Below are positions 41,317-55,143 of a DNA stretch of 64,000 nucleotides, in pieces. Source of the DNA: Silene latifolia (lineage: Eukaryota > Streptophyta > Magnoliopsida > Caryophyllales > Caryophyllaceae); contig NC_133536.1 of NCBI RefSeq assembly GCF_048544455.1, forward strand, positions 36,784,652-36,848,651, given 5' to 3'. Positions within the stretch are counted from its first letter, which is position 1; every line of letters starts with the position of its first letter. The notes below the pieces were generated by a model. It made no database searches. It worked only from the letters and a program-made list of their open reading frames with translations, and was not told where the DNA came from. Made by a program: the position numbers and the translations under genes.

Positions 41317-44258
41317 TGTGACACCCTTAAAAACTAGCCTTAACTAAATACGTAAATTCTACAGAAAAACTGGTAGGATATGTTTGTAAATGGTTCAACT
41401 AGTCCAAAAACCTGCAATTTCAAAAAATTTTCTTCCTAAACCATTCACAACCAATCCAACTCAAGAAGAGTGTCAACAACCCTGCAAAAGCTGATGAACT
41501 ACTATACATACATAGCTAATGATAAGAAAAAGTAAAGATACAAACCCAAAATAGAAAAGGGAGACATATGTCCCTTCAAATTATATACAAAACCAAAATA
41601 GAAAAGGTTTACTAAAAGAATAGCTAAACTAGGTCCAAGGTTCCTTGCTCACTAGCTCGTCTGTGACCCCAACAAAGAATCAACAACCTGTCAATCGCAT
41701 TTTATACAAACACGAAAGCCACAATTCAGTGGGGAGTAACTTCGAGTCCTCCCAGCCACGAATCGTCAAAATTAATATAACATGTAGTAAAACATGTAAA
41801 CAAGATGATAAATAATTCAATTATCAATTATTCTAACATATGAGCCCTAAACTGACCAAACTAAACTAACATGTGAAACATTTAACAAATTGTAATCCAA
41901 ACTCTATCAACCATAGCCGGCTTGCATCTCACCCTCTATGATTCATAGAATCATCAAACAAGAAAGGGCAATATATCAAAGACATGCATAAGTTCTTAGT
42001 ACGGTCAATAGTCACTTTGTAACTCGAGTCTATACCACGAGGTAGGGAAGGTAATCGAACCGGTATCTTGGCTCAGCGGTTAATATTAATAAAACATGGC
42101 CAAGAGACAACACAACCCTAGCCTAAAATCTGCGCAGACCTAGACATGCGGATACACACCACCGCACCCAAGACCCACAACTTTTTTTAAAACAAAGTGA
42201 AGTGAGTACCCTAAGGACACCACCGAAGGGTTGGCTAGTACTTAAGCTGACCACTTACTAACAAAATAAGTAACTGAGGTCATGCCCCAACTTGGATAAA
42301 CATCCACTAGTCAGGAACACAAAGGCTATCAAGCAGTGAACATATACTCGTCAGAGACTATAAAGACCTATCTATGATGAAGGCCGAAATACTCACCTAG
42401 GACCTAGTCCCAGCTAGTCCCAGCTTGAATACTTTAGCCCACACCACACAAGACTCACCACACAAGTCATTTAAGACACCCACTTAACCATAAGAGGGCA
42501 AAAAGTCCTACTTACCAACATAAAATCTAATATTCTATCATGTGAAAGGCTATATAAATGTCTATATACAAAGATACAATCCAAATGAATCCTCAATACT
42601 AATTTCTAATTCTAACAATAGTAATCATATTAAAGGCTTCAGGGAATCTAGGGCCATTTCTACAAAACAAGACACTATTAAATTCAATAAGCTATACATG
42701 TGAACTAAAGCTTGATAAATGGCCTAAAACAAGAAAAAGGCCGATTATCTAAATCATTCAACCGAATTTTTACCCGCAACCCCACCTGCGCGACAGTGCG
42801 GGTCAAATTGCGGTGACCAATCACTCAATTAATCGACATCGCATCGATCCAAAGGGACTAAGGCTCGCTTTTAAGACAATCAACAAAACATTACAATTAT
42901 CGCTATAAAATTCATTTTGAGCCTATGAATTACAATTTCATTGTGTAAACTATCCTAACATGTGATAACTATTATTATAAGCACAATTTTACCATTAACA
43001 TATTTTTTTTTATTACTAGAATGATTCAATTCAAATTACTACCCACTTGTTACTTATACTAATCATAACATTAATCAACCTAAAATGATGAACAAAGCTT
43101 GGAATACCGCGAAACAAGCAACGGACCGACCCGGGCCAGCCGTGGGCTAGCCGTGGGCCTGCCACGGCCTGCCGGCCTGCTGCCCGTCACCCTATTCCTC
43201 TTTTTTTTCCGTTTTTTCTTCATTTTAACTCGTTTTAACATCATCTAATCATTAATTAATCGTTCCATTACTAATATCCTAACTTAAACTAACCAAAAGG
43301 CTTAAATTAAGCATGCATGCAACCATATTTTAACATGTGAAAATTATTACTTAAACCAAAAATCACATAACATCCAAAACAACAAAGATTGTGACGATAA
43401 TCCGTCGAGTAACTCGAAATATGTTACCTTAAGCTAGAAAAAAGAGCAATTAGCACCTCAAACCCAAAACCTAACTAGCAACTATCCGCTATCTTCAATA
43501 ATATACGAGTCCCCAAACTCGTCTTCCAATCCTTCACCTAAATAAACAATTAAAACACAATAATAAGCACATAAAACCGAATTTCCGAAAATTGGTCTTA
43601 AAACAACTTAATGAAAACTGAAATTAGAACATACTAAGTTGTAGATCTCGGCGAGGGGATTCCGGAAAGGTAAATTTCGTGAAAAACCGCTAAGAAACGA
43701 AGAATTTATGACGATTTTGGCTTGAAATTGAAGTAAAATGGTGTTTTGGTAAAAAGAAGAGTTGAGGAAGATGAAGGAAAGACCAAATCAGAAAAAAAAA
43801 GAAAAGAAAAGGGGAAGGGGCTGGTCCGCGGGAAAGGGAAGAGGAAAGGAGAAGAGCGGGATTTTTAGTCGGGATTTTTACGAGTCGGGTTTGACCCGTT
43901 TCGATAATAATTAAAACCGTAGGTCAAACGCAAATTCCGTCAAGACCAAAGTTCTTAAACACGAGATTACAATAAAATTGAGTATTCATATGACTCATTT
44001 CCAATTTCGTTTACCCAACGTTCAAAAGAATTGTTATTTTCCCCCCGATACGCCCTTATTTCGAAATAAAAAGTTTTACACGGTTTAAACTATTTTTAAA
44101 CATTTCAAAACTATCAAAATAAATACTTTTCTTCAAAATATAATAAAATTTTATTTCTTTGAATTATTTTTACTTTAAATACATTAATGTCAAATTTTAC
44201 TTGATTAATTAATTATTTTCGAAATATATTAACGGTCCGAAATTTACGGGGCGTTACA
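41317..44258 (-). repeat. 5' LTR of the Tekay-like element
   Basis: A 2,942-bp partner of 35392-38334. The few differences are clustered in short blocks. Confidence 0.95.
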
Positions 44259-44263
44259 ATGAA

Positions 44264-46320
44264 GATCAAGGGTTCGTGTGTTATTGATTTTTATGTTGAA
44301 GGTGGAAGGTTGGTGGGATCTCGGGATGGGGATCCCGGTTAATTGAAGCTTCCTTAATGAATAGGTTTGGTGGAGTTACTTAAGAACCACTGCAATGTAT
44401 ATATTCTCCTTCTCCTTACTTAAGTTTTTACCGCATTTTTCATTTAGCGACATGATCTGAATAGGAGTTAATCTAAATTAGCTCTCTTTGCATTCATATA
44501 GTATAGTTGCATCATATTTCAATTTCGCATATAGAATAGATCAAGCATTGCATACCTATTTGAAAATCACAAAAAAATTGGAAAATTTTAAAAAAATTCA
44601 AAAATATTTATTTACTTTTCAAATATCCTCCACACATTTATTTCCATCAAGAAATATGTAAATAAATAAGTGTGGGGAGGACATTCTCAAATTTTAAAAA
44701 TACAAAAACATGTTATTTATTTTCAAATATTTAAAATCAAAAAAAATATGTTCTTTTAATTTCTTATTCTCTCCCTATACTTTGTTCCATTGAGGACAAT
44801 GTAAATTTTAAGTGTGGGGAGGAAAATATCCGCTTTGTGAATATTTGTTTATATTTGTATATATTTGCTTGTTAATTTGAAAAATTATAAAAAAATACAT
44901 AAAAATTGAAAATTTTCAAAATTTTCAAAAATATTGCATTGTTTATAGTATATATATTGCATTTGTCCTAACCATTTTGATAGGCAACACATGAATCATC
45001 AGAAAAAATGCTTAGTAAAATTCTTCCAATTCTTTCTCCTTTATCCTTCCTTTTCTTTTTTTATATAAGCATGGAGGAGGACGGGATATGTGATGTGGGT
45101 GTTCCCTTTGGAAACTGTTTTGGATATGTGTGTGTGTGTATTGTTGGTGTGTTGTTAGGACTAGAAATTGTGTGCATTTAGAATAGAATTGTATATACGT
45201 GTTCACTCTTGCATTCACGTAGCTTGTTTATATGTTTAGTTGCATTTCATACACGTTGCATTTTGTTTGTAAATAGTTTCTTAGGGAGTCTAAATGTGGA
45301 GGGCATATGTTGCCAATGATGATAATTTGTCTTGCCCGTGTCATTTCCCTTTTGATAGCTTGTACCTTTTGATGACACATGGTTAGGATTTTTGCATGCA
45401 AAAACCCGGAAATCTAGCTTAACAACAAAGTTTTGACCACCATGTGAGACCTTATTGGACCCGAGACGTGACCTAGGACCGACATAGCTACTCAAATGTG
45501 AGGATAGAGCCTCCATATGGCTGGTCCATCAAAACGGTCCCGTTAGGTATTTGTGAGTAGTTCTCCTTACGTGGTATGTCATGTCAAAACGCATAAGTAT
45601 GGAGCTCGTTCCTTTATTCCGTAGAAGTGTTGATGTGCATATTGAGACGATTTTGTTCAATAAAGTAACCTCACAATAGCCAAATAAGCCTTTGTTATGC
45701 CCTTGGGTCAATTGTTTCCTTTTGTTAACCCATTTTGAGCCTAAGCCTTATCGTTTCTATTGCCAACAAAATAAATACATCCCATAAACAACTCACCTAT
45801 GTTGAGTAGTTCGTCGTTGTAGTCCATTTGTGGAAGAGTATTTGGGTAGGAAATTTTGACTCTCCTTGAGGTGTATGATCTTAATGCCACATGAGTGAAA
45901 TTATGCTTCAAGTTTGGCTACTTTTGTTTAATAAGAGGTGAACAAGTCATGAAAAATGCAAGAAAAAAAATCAAAAAGAAAAACAAAATGAAATGAAAAA
46001 CAAAAAGAAAAGAGTGTTGTATTTGTGTTCAATAAAGAGTTGATGGATTTGCAATTGAGTTGTTTGGAAAAGAATGAAATGAATCGTTAGAAATGGCAAT
46101 CTTTGCCAAATTTTGTGGAAGAATTCTTTTGCATTTGCTATGGTTTAGTGGATTGGTTAAATGTGGCGACTACTCGATCCTTAGCCCCACGTGTCTTAAA
46201 ATGGTGCTTGCACCGAACCCTTTTCACCTAACCCAAGCCCCATTACAACCCGATTATTTCTCTTGTATGTGCATATTTTTGACACTTCTCTTGCGGATAT
46301 TGGATAGAGTACCATATTAG
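44264..46320 (+). other. Athila-like 3' internal region, non-coding
   Basis: No env or pol similarity. Purine-tract-like words AAGTGTGGGGAGGA recur near 44670 and 44812, in AT-rich, low-complexity sequence. Confidence 0.6.
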
Positions 46321-46848
46321 TAGGGATGTCAATTTCACCCGCATCCATCAAAATCCGATCCACCCGATCCTAAAAGATGGATGAAAACCCGACTTAAATG
46401 GATGATGGATGGATGACGGATGAAACGGATGACGGATGACGGATGGGTTGGATGAAGAAATTTCACCCGCCATCCATCCATCACCCGATTTTATTACTTT
46501 TTATTTAATGTTTTTTTTTTACATATAACACGCTCTTAAGATATAAAATATTCAAATTTTCATATTTTTATGCTCTCAATATAGATATTTTGTGAACCTA
46601 CCCATTAGAAAGTTAAACTAAAATAATAATCTAACTTTATTTTTGTAAAGAATAAAAAATCATCATTTTTTTTAACTTGAAACATATAAATACACAACAT
46701 CCGTTTATCACCCTATCCACCCGTTTCACCCATGGATGATGGATGATATATTTCACGGATGACGGATGGGTTGGATGAGATTTTAAAAGGACGGATGGAT
46801 GACGGATGAGGCTTCACCCAACCCGAACCCGATCCATTGACATCCCTA
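46321..46848. mobile_element. hAT-type MITE in the Athila-like element
   Basis: The 528-bp block begins TAGGGATGTCAAT and ends ATTGACATCCCTA, perfect 13-bp inverted termini. It is flanked by the identical octamer CATATTAG (46313-46320 and 46849-46856), diagnostic of hAT. Inner arms are made of ATGGATGACGGATG repeats, and there is an AT-rich centre. No ORF. Confidence 0.92.
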
Positions 46849-47481
46849 CATATTAGATTGCGGGCATGCTTCGCGAGTCGAGTTAGAAGAGTGATTTTGG
46901 TTATTTTTTGTCACAAAAATCACCCAGTTCTTCAATGTGTGTCTGGTGAAACCCGTGAGAGTCGGTCTTGTGACTCCTTTGGTCAAAGGTTTGATATGGA
47001 GTCGAATCTTGTGTGTGTCGTGTCATTCTTGGGAGTATGGCGACGCACTTCCCCTTTCCCGCCTAGAATTTGTTTCTTAGGCACTCTGTGTTGCCAATGT
47101 AGGCTACTTGAGCTAGAATTAGGTGATATACACCTTGTTAAGACCCGGAGACGACATCCTCCACTAATGACTCTCTTTGTTCGGTTTTTGGAAACAAAAT
47201 GGCCGCTTAGATGAGGAAAGCGGTTCGACTTTTTGTAGATGCATCCATTGCTTATTTGTGTGCTTAATGTTGGATGTGTCGCATTTTTCCGCAAGCCCCC
47301 ACTTGCCTTGCAACATAGTACATACCTCATTGTGTTTCGTTGTGAGTTGAAGGGACGGAGAAGGCCCGTTAATTGCCTTTCATAGAATATTATTAGTTTA
47401 TCTAGTCTTTTACATTAAGGGTCTCGGTCTATTTTAAATGAGCGTACTCGAGGATGAGTAAGATTTAAGTGTGGGGAGATT
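46849..47481 (+). other. End of the Athila-like interior with the purine tract
   Basis: Non-coding. AAGTGTGGGGAGATT at 47467-47481 directly precedes the right LTR and is the likely polypurine primer for plus-strand synthesis. Confidence 0.65.
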
Positions 47482-47780
47482 TGATAAGTATATTTTTAGT
47501 GTCATTTTACCCCATATTTAATCTTTATTTGACTCGAATTTTGTGCCCTTCAATCGACTTAATAGCTCATTTATTTACTAATTTATAATAATTAGCCGTC
47601 TTAGTCATATTTAATATTTAGTCGTATTATTATTATAATATTCGTATTAATATTATTTTATTAATTTAATGTGTAGGTGAGACGAGAAAGCAAGGCGGAG
47701 TAATTAGACGGGTTGAGACGAAATCAAATTGAGAAGTTGAGACTTGGAATACTCATTACAGCAAAAGTCAAAGTTGACCA

Positions 47781-49105
47781 TGTTAGGTTCATATACCTAT
47801 TATTAGACTCCTCTAATAGTGAACAAATTAACTTGTTAATTATATGTTCTTTAGATCTAGTGCATGCATAACAAAATGAAAGATTTATAAGAAAACAATG
47901 TCCCTTACATTGTAAATTTCGGTTTATGGGCACAAGTAAGGTCTCATACCTTCACTTGTTCTTGAGCTATGATGAGTATTAGGATGATCCTCCAAAGACC
48001 TCAAGTATAGAAGTCACTCCTCTTGATTGCACCCAAGATTATCCCTTATCCCCACTAAATAATATTTGCTAGATATTTGCTTAGTAGTTTACCTTAAAAT
48101 TGATTACTAATACTTATATATTATACTAATAATATTAGTAATTTGATTGAACAATTTGAATCAAACTTCTCAAGTTTTAGAGGAAAAAACTATGAACAAG
48201 AGAGAGGTTTTTTGCATGTTGCATATTTTGAGAATATGATAGAAGGAAAAATAAGAACAAAAGCTCTTCCAACTCTAAAGTGGTCCGGCCCTATGCTCTT
48301 AATAAAAGCAATTTTTTCTTCTCAAAACTCTTTTACAAATGCTTTATTGATAGTCTCATATATGGTAGAGTGAGTATGATAAGTGTTGTGGTTGTCATAA
48401 GCTTTTTAGACAAAATAGAAGACATAGGACAATTGTCCTATATCCTCTAAAAAAACGGTCCAATGCTCTTATTATGGTCCATTGTTGTCTTATAATATTT
48501 GTCCCACAAATGCTTATAAGTCTTATATTTAATTATCTTACATAATTAAATATTAATTTGATCATACAACAATTATGAGACAAATTAATAAACATATATT
48601 CACTCAACTTATTGAGTAATATTTTAAAATTATATCAACATATAATGGGTCCCATAATAGCTAGTTAGTTAAATTTACAACCTCTTGTAAATGTAAATAA
48701 CCAATTACCTCCACCTCGAAACTTTTATAAAACCTCAAAATAATTTAGTGAATTAACATATTAATCCACTAAATATGATCTTATTTAATCACATTATAAT
48801 AAGATACATATTTCCTCTCATTAAAAATAAATTGTTCATTTTTAAGGAATTAATCAATTTGTATCGACATACAATTAGTTAACTTTATAGATAAGGGCAT
48901 CATCCTTTAGGTGTGACCTTAAGGGATCAACTGACCACCACCGTCCCACGACAGTAACGTCAAACTCTAGCAAGCCAATCGTTACCGATTAATGTTGATC
49001 AGTTGACTATATAATTGAATCATCCCTTACGTATTCTTTATATGAGATTTAATTATGATATTAAATCATGTGATCACACTATTGTTGAGGACACATTTCC
49101 CAACA
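47781..49105 (-). repeat. 3' LTR of the Copia element
   Basis: A 1,325-bp partner of 55144-56467. Confidence 0.95.
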
Positions 49106-50580
49106 ATCTCCCACTTGTCCTCGACAAGTGTGCGTCACCAATTCTCTTGTGCTATTACAATCTCCCACTCAATGCAAGGTGTCTTGCAGGTCGTATTTAC
49201 ATTTGATCATATCTTGAGTGGTTTTCTCGATCTGGAGATTAACTGTCTGACCGGAATTATCTATCATAGATGCCTTCCGAGTGTGGCCACGCATTTCCAG
49301 TTAACTACTCCTCGAGTGGCCTTGAGATTTCAAACAACCCTGACAAGGGGTGGACAATTCCTATCGCCCTATTCCCTTCATTCAGCCACAGTCCATCATA
49401 ACCCAAAATATACCCAGTTTGACCTCATTTAACGAAATCGTAGAGTATAAATCAAAGCTAATCAGAAGTTGTGCCAACTTGGGCGAATAGTCTCTAGTCA
49501 AAAGAATTGACTCATAAGAATACTATAGTAGTTCTTGCCACGACCAGGCTATATGAATTACCAGAACTCTATAAGCGGTCACTGCCCGACAGAATGTCCC
49601 ATACAGTCTGCCTATGTGATCGACTAGTCATCCCATATGACTCTATGGAACTTGAACTTGCCATCAATCGCATCACACTCTAGTCACTTGGAGACGTCAC
49701 CTCATATAAGTAACTAGGGGCGAATACCATGTCAATCCAGTTCACTTTAATGGGGTTCAATTTACCTCTACAACCCATTCGGATACGACAAGGTAGCGGG
49801 TGAGTTTAATAAAACTCAAACGATAAATGTGATTATCACATATGAATAGTCAATACACTATTACTACTTCATATTCTATAATATTTAGTGTATTATTAAC
49901 ATTAGTTAAAATGCAATACAAGCTTGGCAAGTGGATATACCCGATATCCATATATTCCAACTTTATTAATTGCTATTTCCTTCCATTAAATGTCATCTCT
50001 AATGACATGAATTCATTTCTAAGTATTTGTCTAGACCTATTGCTAGACATGGGCTCTTTATCTTGAAAGACGCTCCCACTGTTATCGCATAACTTGTGAC
50101 AAAATCATTTATAGAGGGATTCACTCTTAATCGCTACGTTGACTATTTTATCAAAACTTACTTAGATTCCTTTTGTAGATATTTGCAATGCGTGAAACTA
50201 AAACACCTTTCTTAGTCTCTTACTCTTTTGTCAATAAGACATCCTAGGATTTCAACAAATCCCTTTTGGTTTGGAAACTAAAGTTTGTGTAACCCTTCAA
50301 CACCTATCTTAATTTGTCATCCAAACATGTGAACGAATCCTTAATTCTTCTCAAGAATCTCAAGGATGTTCTTTAAGGCTGTCACAAGCCATATGATGGA
50401 AATTATCTTGTTATTGACTTATCATGCCCTAGGCATATGTTTCATCACCTCACGTGCGTTTGTTGGCATACATAATCGTTCTAATGGCGGAAACATTAGC
50501 AATTGATTTCATGTAATCAACAACTTAATGGGTTCAGTGAACGACTATGATTCCATCATAGTAATTCCACTTTCATCATC
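49106..50580 (-). other. Copia 3' non-coding region
   Basis: No coding similarity seen. It begins with the purine tract complement ATCTCCCACTTGTCC. Confidence 0.55.
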
Positions 50581-50589
50581 ATGAATAAA

Positions 50590-50960
50590 CCATTAAACCT
50601 TGTTGATGTTACAACAGATACGAAAGATCTTATCCTCATAAGACTCTCAACTCTATGCCAATATACTCTCACATAGATTCGGTAATCTAAAGTATATTTC
50701 ACCTTTTCCTAGTCTCCCAATCACTCTTGCTAGAAGAGAGAATTGGTACATTATTCTCAATAAGTAATATGTTATCAACATATAAGACATAGAGAAACAA
50801 TTCTAGCTCCCACTTAACTTCATGTATCATGATTCTTCAATCGTGTGAATGAGACAATTCACTATAATCACATGAACGAAAAGTATAATCCTTTAATGCT
50901 TGCTTAAGACCATCCTAGGTTTACTTACGAAAGCTACGCATAAGATGCTAGGATTCTTAG
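50590..50960 (-). pseudogene. Copia reverse transcriptase relic
   Basis: Reading on the minus strand with frame changes and stops, the block around the polymerase active site (VLYVDNILLIEN, near 50770) is recognisable, preceded by the SLKQA region (near 50910). The second catalytic Asp of the Y-V-D-D motif is replaced by Asn. Further pol domains cannot be read with confidence in 50960-52450. Confidence 0.65.
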
Positions 50961-52458
50961 ATCTTCATCTAAGGTTTTTTGTTTCAAACACTTCCTTCTC
51001 TAAATTCCCATTTTAGAAAAGCGAAATTTTATTTGCCATTCTTCATGTAATGAAATGTGGCAATTCCTAACACAATTTATCTTGATTAACATCTTTATGT
51101 AAATCTTATGCATTTGAGTACTCTGGAGCTCTATTTACTTTTGAGGAGACCCGCGCCTTAAAGTAAATCTACTATTGAGCAACAATTTTCGGATTGTAAT
51201 GCTTCAGCTCGTATGTAAGAAGGTCATGATACTATCACTTTCACAAAGTAATATTTTTGAACAATAAGACATGTGCGATAAACTCCCACTGAACTATGCT
51301 CTCATACTATCTTCATAGATTATAGTTCAATACCAACTCCCACTCTATAATTCTATTACTTTCACAAAGTAACATTTCAACTATAAGAGATGTTTGTGAC
51401 GATTCAATCCACTCCCACTCTATCTCTCAGAAATATATCAATATTCATGAGAGATAGCTTTGTGAGTCACAAACATATGTATTTAACGGAGTATTAGGAG
51501 TTTACTTAGACTATGTATTAGCTTTCAAAAGGCCATCCTAACATGGCAGCTTGATAATATACGAGTCTTATCCATGTCATCTGTTTAGTAGACTCTCTAT
51601 TCTAGGTATCTCATGGTTAACCATCCGTTTAGAATTATTTGTCCGTATTGGATTGCAAATTCCCAAAATTGAGTTCAACAACTCAAACCAACTCATATTA
51701 GTTTGATCTTATGGGTAGTGACACTAGGTCATAATACATCATTAATAAATCAAATTTATTACTTAGATCTTTGCCACTACGATTGGATCGTAATGGTTAG
51801 AACTTTATTCAATTGGTTCTCTACGTCATTTTAGAAATTTCTCAAATCTCTCAAATGCTTCACTTTATATTTGATTAAGTAAATATACCCTTATCTACTT
51901 AAATCATTGGTATAAATATCCTTTGTGATGATGCATATTTAGAACACATACAACCGCATGTATTAGTCCCAACAAATCACTTGCTCATGTTCCTTTACCA
52001 CTAAAGGAAGTACAAATTATTTTGCAAAGGAGACAAGATTCACATATTCCATATGATTGAAAATCAAATGGTTCAATAAATCTAGTCGACACTAGCCTTT
52101 AATGCGTTTCTCATTTACGTAACCTAATTGAAAAATCAAATGTACAAAACATTTGGATTACTAGTTATGAGTCTTTTTGGATCGTATTATGTAGATATCA
52201 TTGCTTGAGTTGGAAGTGTCTAAAACTTGTATATCTGAAGATAAGTGACATGACTCACATCCATGTCTATTTTCAATAAAATACAACAATTATTTTTGAT
52301 GACAAAATATAAATCCTTTCATTGTCTCACATAGAAATGGAAATAAAGTTTTAGACTAAGTGGGTACATAATAACGATTATGTAAATTATAACTCAAAGC
52401 TATTTGCTAAAACAAGTATATAAATTTCTCTAGAAGTGGCGGCTACCTGAGCTCCATT

Positions 52459-53026
52459 TCATTGTCGGAGATTCATATCACTCTTGTTTAGCTTTTCCAG
52501 ATTTCCAAGTCCCACTTGGAGTAACAAGCCCAACTTTGATATCTTCCAAATACTTGGGGAAATTTCGCTTTCAATGGCCCATGACATTACAATAATGACA
52601 TTCCTCATAGGATTTGGCACCCTTCTTGGTCTTGGTCTTGGTAGTCCCACTATCCATTTCCAATTTATAAACAGGTTTGGGTTTCTTGCCCATTTTTGCC
52701 TTCCCTTTAAAAATACCAACACTCCTATCATTTGCAAGGACACTCTTGCTAGAACTCCCACTGAATTTGATATTTCTTTTTGTTTCTTCAAACAAGAATG
52801 CCTTGGGTTTTGTAAGATTTTCTTCACAATATTTTCTTTCCAAAGTGGTGGGCAATAATATTGGAGTGGGTGGAGTGGAGGTGGTAAAGAAGCAAAAATT
52901 TCCATCCTGACCAATGCCAATGCGTAATTCTCTAATCGTTTCATTGTCATAATCGGAGCATTTTTCATCATATGATTGGAGCCACGTTTCAACGGTGATT
53001 GGTGTAAGAGTATTAGATGAATTCAT
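52459..53026 (-). pseudogene. Copia gag with stop in the zinc knuckle
   Basis: From the ATG at 53026 the frame runs 151 residues and stops at 52571, in the middle of the zinc knuckle after CHYCNVMGH, where a TGA stands in the place of an expected Trp codon. The same frame is then readable again (KYLEDIKVGLVTPSG) up to about 52480, so a single nonsense change ended it. Upstream residues are Copia-like in character (basic, GKAKMGKKPKP). Confidence 0.75.
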
Positions 53027-55143
53027 TGCGTATAATTAACTACAAAAACGGAAATAAAGGAAATAATTAACATCTATCGTTTTAATAATACTCGTATATT
53101 TGTAAACAAGTATTGTATCTATGTAGTGACCTCCACCCAACTACATAAATGATTCCGAGATCCAAATTCATATCAACTCGGGCACGGTGAGCCGATTCAT
53201 CCCTTATTAATATAACTCGGTGGATTAACTCTTTAATCGATTCTACTTTTAGAACTCTCGGTCGATAAAAATTACTCTAATTCTCATCTTTAGCCCGGAA
53301 CACATGCGACTACGGTCAACAATACTTCCGTTGAGCTCAATCCAAATTTCGATGTAATAACATTTTACTACCCCACTTCGCCAACGTAACAAGGTTTGTA
53401 TTATGGTGAAGCCGGATTAACTCCCTTATGAAATTGGTACTTCATGGGTTTCTACTATTTGGTAAGGCTTTATCTCAATTATTATATGTGAAAGGTCTTG
53501 TCAATTTATTATCTATCACGTTTTAAGTGAACTAAAGCGGTGAACTACGATAATTATAATTGACACGGTCGATGACTCGATATGATATGCATGTGTTGTT
53601 ATGGCGATTTGGCAATGCATGTAAGATATTAAAAGAAATGCAAAGCAATAAATAAAATTCCTAGTATGGCCTTCCTAAAAAAGAAAATCAAATAATCTAT
53701 TACATATTCGGAAACCAACTCCTTTGGTCCCTTGATTCTTCAAATGGCACGCCTCCCAAGACACCGTCTTTGTCGGATCACCTTTCCAAATGGCATCGTC
53801 TTTGAAGATGCTCCATAATTACAAATAATAATAAAAATACAAAGCTATTCCTATTATACATTTGTAAAATGGAAAAACTAATGAAATAAAAATAAAAGTG
53901 ATACGAGATCACATTAAATTACAACCGAATCAATATTCCCTTTCATTACGGGTAATATCGATTAAACTAAGGCCATACTAAGATAAATTACATAATTCAA
54001 AATTATATAAATAAAAGACATTCAACAATTGAAATATGCAGCATTATAATATGTACCTATCATGCAAAATCATGTGCCAAATCGCCCTATTTAACTTATG
54101 TCGTACATATAACCCGGTTTCATGGAAATGCGTGATAATAACCTTTTAAAATCACTAATTAATACTTAAATTACATCTAAGCTCAAGTTAATTATCCTAA
54201 CACATTTTAGGACTCAAAAATCAGTCTTCACTAAATTTTTGACAATAATTCAACTTGTTTTAATTTTATGCTCATTTTTGACCTTAAAAACTTAATATTT
54301 ATAAAATAAATGCAAATTAAATTATAGAAATTTCAAAATTTGAATTTTAAATTTTTGAACATTCTGGAATAATTCCATGACCCTCATAATGTCAAAAATC
54401 ATGGTTAAAATTTTCAAATTTATTTTGAGAAAATATAGTTGCATTTTTATCGGTTTTATCTCATAAAATACTTAAAGTATTCAAAAATTACTCCAATAAT
54501 TTTTACAACTTTAGATATGATTAGTGGGATATTAATGAAACTTAAAATAATTTTCTCAAGCCATGAAATACGTTTTAGCTAATTTTTGCTAAAATAGTCA
54601 CTATTTATGTCATTTTTACTCAAAAATCCATAAATCATGCTAAAAAGATCTTTTAATCTAGAATTTTACATACACACTGTAAATCTTGCATGTGACATCA
54701 TATTAAAAGACATGGCTTAATTCGAAATTTAACTATTTTTAACCATTTTACCTCTTTTAATCCATTTTTATCTCATAAAAATCATAAAACATGTAATATA
54801 AATCAAATTAATTCGAGCTTTTACACACAACTTGTAAAATATGCATGTGAGGTCATATAAAATTTCCAAGGTCATAAACGAAGTTTAACTATTTTTAGCA
54901 TTTTAATTCCCATTTTAGTCATAAAAATATAATAAAATGACAAAAATCCTTAAAATGAGCAATAAATTTCCATAAATCATAAAAATGACCTGAAAACATT
55001 TTAGGACCAGAATATATAACATGCATGGTGATTTCGTGGCTTATACTTATAAATCACAAATTTTTAATTTTATATGTTAACCTTTTAACTCGGAAAAACA
55101 ATAACCGATTATGCATGCAACATCCTTATGCTCTGATACCACT
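53027..55143 (-). other. Long Copia leader
   Basis: About 2.1 kb of AT-rich, low-complexity sequence without ORFs lies between the primer site (plus GCTCTGATACCACT, 55130-55143) and the gag start. That is long for a Copia leader. Confidence 0.6.

Larger units (their letters stand above)
35392..44258 (-). mobile_element. Tekay-like LTR element without coding region
   Basis: Two almost identical LTRs (35392-38334 and 41317-44258) flank a 2,982-bp interior. The target duplication ATGAA is present at 35387-35391 and 44259-44263. On the minus strand the LTR starts TGTAACGCCCCGTAAATTTC and ends AAGGGTGTCACA. The primer-binding site TTGGTATCAGAGCC abuts the 5' LTR, and the strand end has the GTTTCGAGGACGAAAC / AAAAGGAGGGG tract typical of Tekay/Del chromoviruses. 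The interior has no gag or pol similarity in any frame. It is a recent, complete but non-autonomous insertion into the Athila-like element. Confidence 0.92.
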
